Below, one piece after another: positions 1 to 5,709 of a stretch of 7,538 nt of DNA. Position 1 is the stretch's first letter, and each line of letters begins with the position of its first letter. The notes below the pieces were generated by a model. The model was not told the origin of the DNA. It made no database searches and was given only the letters and a program-made list of their open reading frames with translations. Both the position numbers and the translations under genes were made by a program. This stretch comes from Butyrivibrio sp. UBA3740 (GTDB lineage Bacteria > Bacillota > Clostridia > Lachnospirales > Lachnospiraceae): positions 1 through 7,538 of the forward strand of contig DFGW01000229.1 in the NCBI GenBank assembly GCA_002372465.1, given 5' to 3'.

Positions 1-2
1 CG

Positions 3-50
3 GTTAGAGATGGCCTGATAGAGGTCGTTTCTATCCTTTATTATCAATAA
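3..50 (+). CDS. Possible C-terminal tail of a gene entering from the left
   Basis: Frame 3 is open from the window edge to a TAA at 48-50 and encodes about 15 residues ending in LIEVVSILYYQ. Function cannot be told from so little. The stop is followed within about 25 bases by two strong hairpins and then by a convergent gene, as expected at the end of a rightward transcription unit. The opposite strand is also open here, from a TTG at 47-45 to the edge, but it has no ribosome binding site and would have to start almost directly behind a terminator. I therefore prefer the plus-strand tail, with low confidence. Confidence 0.3.
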   Translation, partial: VRDGLIEVVSILYYQ

Positions 51-71
51 AACACTCGCGAAAAAGAAAAA

Positions 72-100
72 TGGTCTTGAGAGCTACGCTCTCAGGACCA
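72..100 (-). terminator. Rho-independent terminator of the DUF1848 gene
   Basis: There is a 13-bp stem (72-84 with 88-100, one G-U pair) with a 3-base loop. On the minus strand the stem is followed directly by TTTTTCTTTTT (complement of 61-71), the usual U-tract. This fits termination of leftward transcription from the DUF1848 gene that ends at 169. On the plus strand the downstream bases (CTTTGTCT) are a weaker U-tract, so the site could be partly bidirectional. Confidence 0.8.
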
Positions 101-117
101 CTTTGTCTACAGTCTGA

Positions 118-141
118 GAGCCCCTTCGCAAGAAGGGGCTC
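118..141 (+). terminator. GC-rich hairpin, probable terminator for rightward transcription
   Basis: A perfect 10-bp stem (118-127 with 132-141) is closed by a GCAA tetraloop of the GNRA type. It is followed on the plus strand by ATTGTTTGTGT, a moderate U-tract. It lies between a probable plus-strand gene tail (ending at 50) and the end of a minus-strand gene (169), so it most simply terminates rightward transcription. The tail is weak by textbook standards, and a role in the 3' end of the leftward mRNA is possible. Confidence 0.6.
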
Positions 142-168
142 ATTGTTTGTGTATGCACATATGGAGCT

Positions 169-1101
169 TCATAAAAAGTCAAAGGATAACTGGCCGTCAA
201 TCCAGCTCTTTTGCTCTGCCTGATGAAGCTCATCTTCAGGTCTTATATTGCCGACCAGGAGCGGAGACAGGGGATCGTGTCTGGCATTGTTATCCATGAC
301 AGTTTTTGCATCATAGTTGGCATAGCAGTACTTACACAGGTGAAGGCAGGTGTTGTACATGCCGATGTCGTTTCCAAGAAAGCAGGCGCAGGAAGTTCTG
401 GCATTCTTGCTCTTGGGGAAATCAAGCTTTGTGTGCAGGGCCTTTTCATAGATTGGCTGCGTCATACAGCCGCTGCAGTCTGCTCCGAACCGGGCGAGCT
501 CAGTTCCTTCGCTGCAGGGACGAAGGACCATGCCATGATCTTTTGCTATTTTTGACATGTGCTCTCCGAGATACAGGCGATCAGCCTTTACCAGGGCAGT
601 AGCTTCGTGGAAATTCTTTTTTACCTTCTGATAGATATCAATAAAACTGATCACAGCTGTCTGGGTATATCCATCAAGGGCAGAGGCGATCTGTTCAAAC
701 TTTTCAAGATGATAGTCTCTGGTATACTTTTCATCCAGGAAGATCGGATCATAGCGCCATCCCATAGAATCTACCCCTGCAAAATCGGAGAGCTTTTTGA
801 ACGTCTCAAGAACCTCAGGGATTTCAGGGACATTAGGTTCAATGTCTCTTCCGTAGCCTGTTATTGTTACATACCAGTACATTCCAAAGGGCCGAAGCAG
901 GTCAAGGTACTTAAGCATTGGCCCCGGATTCTTGGAACAAAAGCTGATAAGGTCCACCACAGAAGGATGAAGTATGTACTTGGTCACATAGGTCATATTG
1001 TAGGGATTGCGCACATAGACATAGCCTTCTTTTAGCCTTTGGGCAAACCAGTCGGCGTAAAAGGCCGGAATGTCAGTGCGGGAGCCGGTCTGAATGATCA
1101 T
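169..1101 (-). CDS. DUF1848 family protein with C-terminal radical-SAM-like cysteine motif
   Basis: This 310-residue protein looks full length for the DUF1848 family, whose function is unknown. Recognisable family signatures are the N-terminal SRTDIPAFY (7-15), GYVYVRNP (26-33), YVTITGYGRDIEPNVP (77-92) and a C-terminal tail with SWIDGQLSFDF. Eight cysteines cluster in the second half: C196, C209, C212, C238, C240, then C252, C256 and C259. The last three form CX3CX2C, the spacing that holds the 4Fe-4S cluster of radical SAM enzymes, but near the C-terminus rather than the N-terminus. The family has been described as having this cysteine cluster; that it binds Fe-S and SAM here is inference. 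The ATG is supported by the family-typical N-terminus, although the ribosome binding site is weak (TAAGG is too far upstream; GGTG is closer). No signal peptide is visible, so it is probably cytoplasmic. It is a single gene, divergent from the dehydrogenase. Confidence 0.9.
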   Translation of the reverse strand: MIIQTGSRTDIPAFYADWFAQRLKEGYVYVRNPYNMTYVTKYILHPSVVDLISFCSKNPGPMLKYLDLLRPFGMYWYVTITGYGRDIEPNVPEIPEVLETFKKLSDFAGVDSMGWRYDPIFLDEKYTRDYHLEKFEQIASALDGYTQTAVISFIDIYQKVKKNFHEATALVKADRLYLGEHMSKIAKDHGMVLRPCSEGTELARFGADCSGCMTQPIYEKALHTKLDFPKSKNARTSCACFLGNDIGMYNTCLHLCKYCYANYDAKTVMDNNARHDPLSPLLVGNIRPEDELHQAEQKSWIDGQLSFDFL

Positions 1102-1179
1102 TATGGTTCACCGATACCTTACTATAATAAAATGAAAAACAATTCAGATATCACAACAAATCCACATCTTTGCTGTAAA

Positions 1180-1193
1180 TATAATGTTATAAT
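1180..1193 (+). promoter_or_regulatory. Probable -10 region of the dehydrogenase gene
   Basis: Two perfect TATAAT hexamers lie almost side by side, at 1180-1185 and 1188-1193, about 36-45 bases before the dehydrogenase ATG. I find no good -35 hexamer 16-18 bases upstream of either, so which one is used, and whether an activator is needed, is unclear. This 127-base gap also has to hold the promoter of the divergent DUF1848 gene, for which I see no convincing hexamer pair. Confidence 0.5.
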
Positions 1194-1228
1194 ACCATGA
1201 CAGGACAATTCACACTAAGGAGAAGCAA

Positions 1229-2188
1229 ATGAAAATAGTTATTGCAGACAGAGACAGCGTCGGAACAGATATGGACTACAGCATCTACGATGAGCTGGGA
1301 GAAGTTACATACTACGACGATAAGGTAAATGAAGATAATGCAAAAGAAAGACTGGCAGGAGCGAAGGTTCTTGTCATAAATAAAAGCCAGATCACAGATA
1401 AGCTTTTGGATGATGCGCCTGAGCTTGAGCTTATCTGTGAGTTTGCAACAGGCTTTGATAATGCCAATATTCCTGCCTGCGACAGGCACGGGGTTAAGGT
1501 TGCCAACGTGGTGAACTATTCAACAGCGTCGGTTGCCCAGCACACTTTCGCCATGCTGTTCTATCTTATGGAGAATCTTCGTCACTACGACGAATTTGTA
1601 AAGAGCGGTGCTTACGCCAACCAGGAACACTTCTGTTGCCTTGATATTCCATATGAGGAGCTTGAAGGAAAGACCTATGGAATTGTTGGCATGGGAAATA
1701 TAGGAAGAAAGGTGGCTCAGATAGCTACAGCCTATGGGGCTCACGTAATCTTTTATGCTTCCTCGGGATACAGCGACTGTACAGACTATGAGCAGGTAAG
1801 CTTTGATGAGCTGCTTAAAAGATCTGACATCATATCTCTTCATTGTCCACTAAGTGACAGGACAAGAGATCTCTTTAACAAAGACGCTTTTAGCAGAATG
1901 AAGAAAACAGCAATACTGATTAATGTGGCAAGAGGAGCTGTTGTTGTAGAAGACGACCTCTACGAAGCCCTTGCAAACGGCACTATAAGAGCAGCAGGAC
2001 TTGATGTGCTTAATCCCGAGCCTATGGCTAAAGACTCTAAACTACTGAAGATCCAGGACAGCGGGAAACTCATCGTCACACCACATCTTGCCTGGGCAAG
2101 CACTGAAGCAAGGATCAGATGCCTTGACGAGGTGAAGAAAAACATTCAGGCATGGATGAATGGAACTCCAAGGAATATAGTGAACTGA
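1229..2188 (+). CDS. D-isomer-specific 2-hydroxyacid dehydrogenase, glycerate dehydrogenase/hydroxypyruvate reductase-like
   Basis: This 319-residue cytoplasmic enzyme interconverts a 2-oxoacid and a D-2-hydroxyacid using NAD(P)H. The family layout is complete: a split substrate domain (about 1-100 and 290-319) surrounds a Rossmann domain (about 101-289). The dinucleotide loop is GMGNIG (154-159). The catalytic triad is visible as R235 (NVARGAV), E264 (NPEP) and H286 (TPHLAWAS). The TPHxAWAS form is typical of glycerate dehydrogenase/hydroxypyruvate reductase-like members, so hydroxypyruvate or glyoxylate is the likely substrate, but this is inference. The end of the second Rossmann strand (VIFYASSG, 173-180) lacks the acidic residue usual in strictly NAD-dependent members. 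The start has a good Shine-Dalgarno AAGGAG at 1217-1222, 6 bases before the ATG. It appears monocistronic and convergent with the PPK2 gene. Confidence 0.92.
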   Translation: MKIVIADRDSVGTDMDYSIYDELGEVTYYDDKVNEDNAKERLAGAKVLVINKSQITDKLLDDAPELELICEFATGFDNANIPACDRHGVKVANVVNYSTASVAQHTFAMLFYLMENLRHYDEFVKSGAYANQEHFCCLDIPYEELEGKTYGIVGMGNIGRKVAQIATAYGAHVIFYASSGYSDCTDYEQVSFDELLKRSDIISLHCPLSDRTRDLFNKDAFSRMKKTAILINVARGAVVVEDDLYEALANGTIRAAGLDVLNPEPMAKDSKLLKIQDSGKLIVTPHLAWASTEARIRCLDEVKKNIQAWMNGTPRNIVN

Positions 2189-2200
2189 CACTCAGATATA

Positions 2201-2228
2201 AAGGCGGTGCCCGAAAGGACACCGCCTT
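2201..2228. terminator. Hairpin between convergent genes, probable bidirectional terminator
   Basis: A perfect 9-bp stem (2201-2209 with 2220-2228) extends past a C-A mismatch by two more pairs to a GAAA loop. It lies 12 bases after the dehydrogenase stop and 14 bases after the convergent PPK2 stop. The minus-strand tail (TTTATATCT) is the better U-tract; the plus-strand tail (TTAAATG) is weak. It probably ends PPK2 transcription efficiently and dehydrogenase transcription less so. Confidence 0.75.
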
Positions 2229-2242
2229 AAATGTAGCCTGAA

Positions 2243-3721
2243 TTATTTGTCCAGAGCCTTCTTTATCTGTTCGATTACTATCTTCAAGGCCTTGATGCGG
2301 GCGTACTTTTTGTCCACGGATTCAAGGACGTACCATGGAGCAAAAGCAGTACTGGTCTTGGCGATCATCTCATCGATGGCGGACTCGTAAAGATCCCATT
2401 TCTCGCGGTTTCTCCAGTCTTCATCAGTGATCTTCCACTGTTTCTCCGGAGTATTCTGCCTGTCAGTAAAGCGGGCAAGCTGGGTGTCCTTATCTATCTG
2501 AACCCAGAATTTTATGATAACTGCCCCCCACTCCGAGAGCTCTTTTTCAAATTCATTGATCTCGTTGTAGGCTCTTTGCCAGTCATTCTCTGAGCAGAAC
2601 CCCTCGAGTCTCTCAACCATCACGCGGCCGTACCAGGTCCTGTCAAAGATGGTGATGTGCCCTGTTTTTGGAAGCCTTGTCCAGAATCTCCAAAGGTAAT
2701 GGCGGGCTTTTTCGTGGGGCTCAGGGCTTGCTATGGGCTCAACAACGTAATCTCTTGGGTCAAGGGCTTCCGTGATCCTTTTTATATTTCCGCCCTTTCC
2801 GGCAGCATCCCATCCCTCATAGGCAATGATAACCGGAATCTTCTTGCGATAAACCTTGTTACCAAGGTCCTTCAGCTCCTTCTGAAGTCTGTCAAGCTCT
2901 GCATCGTACTCGTCACTTGTCATGGTCTTATCGTCCAGAGAGATGTCAGAGAGCTTTCCAACCTTCTCCATAGGGAAGGTGTTCTGCAAAATCGGAACAT
3001 TCATCTTCCGGTTCTTAAGGGCTATGTCGATTCCCTGATTAAGGAACTGCAAAACCTGGAGCTCGGCCCACTTTTTGTCGGTGGCGTCAATGATGTACCA
3101 GGGTGCCCTGGACTGGTTCGTGTCCTCCAGATATCTGTCAAACACATCCAGGCACTTGTCATAGTGCTTGTTCTGCAGAAGGTCATCCTTATCTACGCGC
3201 CAGCTGGTATCCTTGCTGTCCTGAAGAGCTTCCAGTCGCTTTTTCTGCTCCTTTTTTGATATATGGAAAAAGAACTTTATGACCAGATATCCGTTGTCGC
3301 AGAGCTGACGCTCAATAACATTTATGGAATGTACTCTGGTCTTGTAGAGATCCTCGGTGAGCTTCTTGTCCAGAACGCCGTCAACGATCTCCTCCATCCA
3401 GCAGGTGTCGAAAAATCTGAACTTGCCGGCTTCGGGGATTTCCTTAATATATCTGTATAAGAAGGGATAGCGCTTTTCATCAGCGCTGGGCTCCCTGTCC
3501 ATGGTGGCAACCTTAAAAAATCTCGGGTCTATGTTTCTGATCACTTTTCCGATGACTGCACCTTTCCCTGCGGCATTCCAGCCTTCAAACAATACCATTA
3601 CAGGAAGACCTGCCTCTTTGATCTTCATCTGTGATGCGAAAAGACGGGCTCTTTCCTCCTTGAGCTTTGATTTAAGTTCTTCTTCATCCGGCAGCTCTGC
3701 CTTGATAAAATCCTTAAGCAT
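2243..3721 (-). CDS. pap: Two-domain PPK2 family polyphosphate:AMP phosphotransferase
   Basis: This 492-residue cytoplasmic enzyme is built of two tandem PPK2 domains (about 20-240 and 270-490). That is the architecture of fused, class II PPK2 proteins, which phosphorylate AMP to ADP with polyphosphate. The C-terminal domain is canonical: Walker A GWDAAGKG (303-310), then IFDRTWYGR (358-366) with D360 and R361, and the lid segment VERLEGF. The N-terminal domain keeps a Walker A, GWNAAGKG (47-54), but its Walker B region reads FFDTCWM (103-109), without the DRxWY signature. Both halves repeat an APWY...DKK motif (206-217 and 461-472), showing internal duplication. In characterised fused members the C-terminal half carries the activity, and the same is expected here. 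An in-frame ATG 14 codons upstream exists, but the start at 3721 has a near-perfect Shine-Dalgarno and matches the expected N-terminus. AMP specificity is inferred from architecture. Confidence 0.9.
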   Translation of the reverse strand: MLKDFIKAELPDEEELKSKLKEERARLFASQMKIKEAGLPVMVLFEGWNAAGKGAVIGKVIRNIDPRFFKVATMDREPSADEKRYPFLYRYIKEIPEAGKFRFFDTCWMEEIVDGVLDKKLTEDLYKTRVHSINVIERQLCDNGYLVIKFFFHISKKEQKKRLEALQDSKDTSWRVDKDDLLQNKHYDKCLDVFDRYLEDTNQSRAPWYIIDATDKKWAELQVLQFLNQGIDIALKNRKMNVPILQNTFPMEKVGKLSDISLDDKTMTSDEYDAELDRLQKELKDLGNKVYRKKIPVIIAYEGWDAAGKGGNIKRITEALDPRDYVVEPIASPEPHEKARHYLWRFWTRLPKTGHITIFDRTWYGRVMVERLEGFCSENDWQRAYNEINEFEKELSEWGAVIIKFWVQIDKDTQLARFTDRQNTPEKQWKITDEDWRNREKWDLYESAIDEMIAKTSTAFAPWYVLESVDKKYARIKALKIVIEQIKKALDK

Positions 3722-3727
3722 ATGGGA

Positions 3728-3733
3728 CCTCCT
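3728..3733 (-). promoter_or_regulatory. Ribosome binding site deciding the PPK2 start
   Basis: On the minus strand this reads AGGAGG, within TAAGGAGG, 6 bases before the ATG at 3721-3719. The upstream in-frame ATG at 3763 has no comparable site, so the shorter protein is preferred. Confidence 0.85.
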
Positions 3734-3805
3734 TACACAATAATATAAGCGGTTTTGTAACAATATAATACCATAAAAGCGTAGATAAATACTGAGGCAT
3801 TTTCA

Positions 3806-3835
3806 TTGACCCGATAGCGTTATTTCCTATATAAT
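3806..3835 (+). promoter_or_regulatory. Sigma-A-type promoter of the GH25 lysozyme gene
   Basis: The -35 is TTGACC (3806-3811) and the -10 is TATAAT (3830-3835), with an 18-base spacer. Only one base differs from the vegetative consensus. Transcription would begin near 3842, giving a leader of about 33 bases that carries the G-rich ribosome binding site AGGGGGG (3862-3868) before the ATG at 3875. Confidence 0.8.
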
Positions 3836-3874
3836 AATTGTTAAGAGTTTTGTAAAAAATGAGGGGGGAAGAGT

Positions 3875-5569
3875 ATGAAAAAAGGCTTTAAGAAATTCTT
3901 TTTGTCTGCAGGGGTAATGTTTGCTTTTGCAATTGCCCTGTTCTTAACTCCTGCTGCATGCATAAAGTCAGAGGCAGGTCCTGCCGGACCTGAAGTTGCA
4001 GTAGGTATCGACGTTTCCAAATATCAGGGAGGAATAAACTGGCAGCAGGTTAGAAATTCCGGAGTAAAGTTTGCCATGATCAGAGTTGGCACAACCAAGA
4101 AGGGCCTGGATGAGCAGTTTATCAACAACATAAATGGAGCAAATGCTGCAGGTGTGCGAACAGGTATCTACATCTATTCCTATGCCACAACACCGGAGGC
4201 AGCAGCTGCGGAGGCCAATCAGGTTCTTGCATGGATTGCTCCTTACACAGTAACATTCCCTATTGCCATAGATATAGAGGATTCATCACAGAAGGGCCTT
4301 AATGCAGCTCAGCTTCAGGCTATAGCAGATACCTTCTGCGGAATCATCAATGCAAACGGTTATGAACCCATGGTATATGCCAGCAGGAACTGGTTCCTTG
4401 GAAGAATGCCAAGCGTTTCTTCTGCAAGGTGGGTCGCTCAGTACAGCGGAGCCTGTGACTATCCCGGAGAGTATGCAATGTGGCAGTCAAGCAGCCGCGG
4501 CTCATATTCCGGAATCCCTGCAAGGGTAGATGTTAACCACCTCTATGTTGATTACTTCTCGAGGATCATCCCTGAGGGCTTCAACAGCTGGGGCGGACAT
4601 GTTTATTACTATCACAACTATCGCAAACAGTACGGCTGGATCAACTTAAGCGGACAGAGATACCATGCCGATGCCAATGGTTTTATCCAGACCGGATGGT
4701 TCCAGGATGAAAGCGGAATCTATTTCCTTAATCCTGAGGCCGGCGGACTAGCTGCCACAGGCTTTGCTGATATAGAGGGTGCGCGTTATTACTTCGATGC
4801 AAATGGCGTAAGACAGACAGGTCTTTTGAACCTGGGCGGAACAGTTTACTATGCCAATGCTGACGGCGTTTGCCAGAGGGGCTTTTTGCAGCTTGAGGAT
4901 GGCATCCGCTTCTTCGATGATCAGTATGTAATGCACACCGGGCTTACACAGATTGGCGATGCGCTTTATTACTTTGATGAAAACGGACTCATGCAGTCAG
5001 GAATGCTTGCACTTGAGACCGGTAAGTATATGTTTGGACCGGATGGCGTTGCCATCAGTGGATGGTACTCCAATGAACAGGGACAGAGATTTTTCTTCGG
5101 ACCCGGCAATGCAGCTCTTGTAGGACTTCAGCAGGTTGAAGGCGGTGTTTACCTCTTTGGAGCAGACGGCGTAATGCAGACCGGATGGTCAGGAGATCTT
5201 GCAGCAAGATATTACTTCGGACCTGATGGAAGGATGGTTACTGGCTGGAATGCCATCGATGGCCAGAGCTACTACTTTGCTGAGGACGGCAAGATGGTTA
5301 TTGGAATGGCAGCTCTTGCGGACGGTGTATACTATCTCGATCCTGCCGACGGACATGAGGTTGTCGGATGGGTACAGCAAGGGGACGGCTGGAGATTCTT
5401 CGATGGAAACAACGGAAGAATGCTTGTTAATGTTACTGTTCCTCTTGATAATGTTAACTGTACCTTCGACAAGAACGGACTTCTTGTTGATCCTGCAGGT
5501 TGGACACCCGGAACTCCGGCTCCTGCCCCTGTAGTAGATCCCGCAGCACCTGCCCCGGCCGGTGGCTGA
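3875..5569 (+). CDS. Secreted GH25 family lysozyme (N-acetylmuramidase) with 13 C-terminal cell-wall-binding repeats
   Basis: This 564-residue protein is predicted to cleave the MurNAc-GlcNAc bond of peptidoglycan outside the cell. A signal peptide is visible: a basic start (MKKGFKK), a hydrophobic stretch (8-24) and cleavage somewhere in 26-38. The GH25 domain spans about 42-230. It has GIDVSKYQG (44-52, D46), the catalytic-type DxE motif in IAIDIED (D133, E135), MWQSSS (202-207) and VDVN (218-221, D219) near its end. From 254 to 518 there are 13 tandem units of 20-22 residues of the CW_binding_1/glucan-binding type, then a degenerate unit and a Pro/Ala-rich tail (544-561). No sortase signal or transmembrane anchor follows, so attachment is probably non-covalent through the repeats. 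It has its own promoter and terminator and stands alone, with no holin or phage genes nearby. It therefore looks like a housekeeping autolysin or wall-remodelling enzyme, not a phage endolysin. Confidence 0.93.
   Translation: MKKGFKKFFLSAGVMFAFAIALFLTPAACIKSEAGPAGPEVAVGIDVSKYQGGINWQQVRNSGVKFAMIRVGTTKKGLDEQFINNINGANAAGVRTGIYIYSYATTPEAAAAEANQVLAWIAPYTVTFPIAIDIEDSSQKGLNAAQLQAIADTFCGIINANGYEPMVYASRNWFLGRMPSVSSARWVAQYSGACDYPGEYAMWQSSSRGSYSGIPARVDVNHLYVDYFSRIIPEGFNSWGGHVYYYHNYRKQYGWINLSGQRYHADANGFIQTGWFQDESGIYFLNPEAGGLAATGFADIEGARYYFDANGVRQTGLLNLGGTVYYANADGVCQRGFLQLEDGIRFFDDQYVMHTGLTQIGDALYYFDENGLMQSGMLALETGKYMFGPDGVAISGWYSNEQGQRFFFGPGNAALVGLQQVEGGVYLFGADGVMQTGWSGDLAARYYFGPDGRMVTGWNAIDGQSYYFAEDGKMVIGMAALADGVYYLDPADGHEVVGWVQQGDGWRFFDGNNGRMLVNVTVPLDNVNCTFDKNGLLVDPAGWTPGTPAPAPVVDPAAPAPAGG
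4634..5428 (+). repeat. Thirteen tandem cell-wall/glucan-binding repeat units in the lysozyme
   Basis: Units begin at residues 254, 274, 296, 316, 336, 356, 376, 396, 417, 437, 457, 477 and 498, each starting with G plus a hydrophobic residue (GW, GF, GL or GM). The rough pattern is G-hydrophobic-x(5-6), an aromatic cluster such as YYF or RFF, then D/P-x-G and a closing T/S/V. A degenerate fourteenth unit covers about 519-538. Units are 20-22 residues long and clearly diverged from one another in DNA as well as protein, so this is an old array and not a recent expansion. Each unit should form a beta-hairpin of a solenoid that binds wall polymer or carbohydrate. Confidence 0.9.
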
Positions 5570-5587
5570 CATAACAGCTGATTGTAG

Positions 5588-5616
5588 AACCCCGGTGCAG
5601 TTGCATCGGGGTTTTT
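5588..5616 (+). terminator. Rho-independent terminator of the lysozyme gene
   Basis: An 11-bp stem (5588-5598 with 5603-5613, one G-U pair) with an AGTT loop runs into five T residues (5612-5616). It starts 18 bases after the lysozyme stop codon and separates that gene from the nucleotidyltransferase. Confidence 0.9.
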
Positions 5617-5651
5617 CATAGCATTTTCATGATAGTTTGCTAAATTCTTAA

Positions 5652-5679
5652 TTTACATTTTAAGAAAATGTTGTATGAT
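5652..5679 (+). promoter_or_regulatory. Sigma-A-type promoter of the UDP-sugar pyrophosphorylase gene
   Basis: The -35 is TTTACA (5652-5657) and the -10 is TATGAT (5674-5679), with a 16-base spacer; each hexamer differs from consensus by one base. Predicted transcription starts near 5686. That lies downstream of the first in-frame ATG (5668), so this ATG could not be translated from the transcript. This supports the later start at 5710. Confidence 0.7.
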
Positions 5680-5696
5680 ATAGTTTGGTTAGAAAT

Positions 5697-5702
5697 GGAG
5701 GG
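5697..5702 (+). promoter_or_regulatory. Ribosome binding site deciding the start at 5710
   Basis: GGAGGG lies 7 bases before the ATG at 5710. The upstream in-frame ATG at 5668 overlaps the promoter -10 region and has no Shine-Dalgarno, so it is not used. Confidence 0.8.
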
Positions 5703-5709
5703 ATGCAAT

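Noticed and set aside
1..47. Minus-strand gene start (TTG at 47-45) at the left edge
   Set aside because: Open to the edge, but with no ribosome binding site, and it would begin right behind the leftward terminator. The plus-strand gene tail explains the hairpins better, though neither is certain.
559..1035. 158-codon open frame on the plus strand opposite the DUF1848 gene
   Set aside because: It lies wholly antisense to a confidently assigned family, has no recognisable domain and no ribosome binding site.
2657..3259. 200-codon plus-strand open frame opposite the PPK2 gene
   Set aside because: It is fully contained within the coding strand of a canonical two-domain PPK2 protein; its hydrophobic, low-information sequence is typical of an antisense shadow frame.
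3722..3763. 14-codon N-terminal extension of the PPK2 protein
   Set aside because: It would translate through the strong Shine-Dalgarno that belongs to the later ATG, has no binding site of its own, and MLKDFIK is the more natural start.
4634..5488. CRISPR array or DNA-level tandem repeat
   Set aside because: The periodicity of about 60 bases is in frame and protein-driven; units differ too much at the DNA level and there is no repeat-spacer pattern.
3875..5569. Prophage endolysin
   Set aside because: It has a signal peptide and its own promoter and terminator, and metabolic genes surround it; no holin or other phage gene is present.
5189..5619. Open frames on both strands over the end of the lysozyme gene
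   Set aside because: They arise from the repeat-rich, biased codons of the lysozyme; one also runs across its terminator. No family resemblance or start signals.
5668..5709. 14-codon N-terminal extension of the pyrophosphorylase
   Set aside because: It overlaps the predicted -10 box and transcription start and lacks a Shine-Dalgarno; GGAGGG precedes the later ATG.
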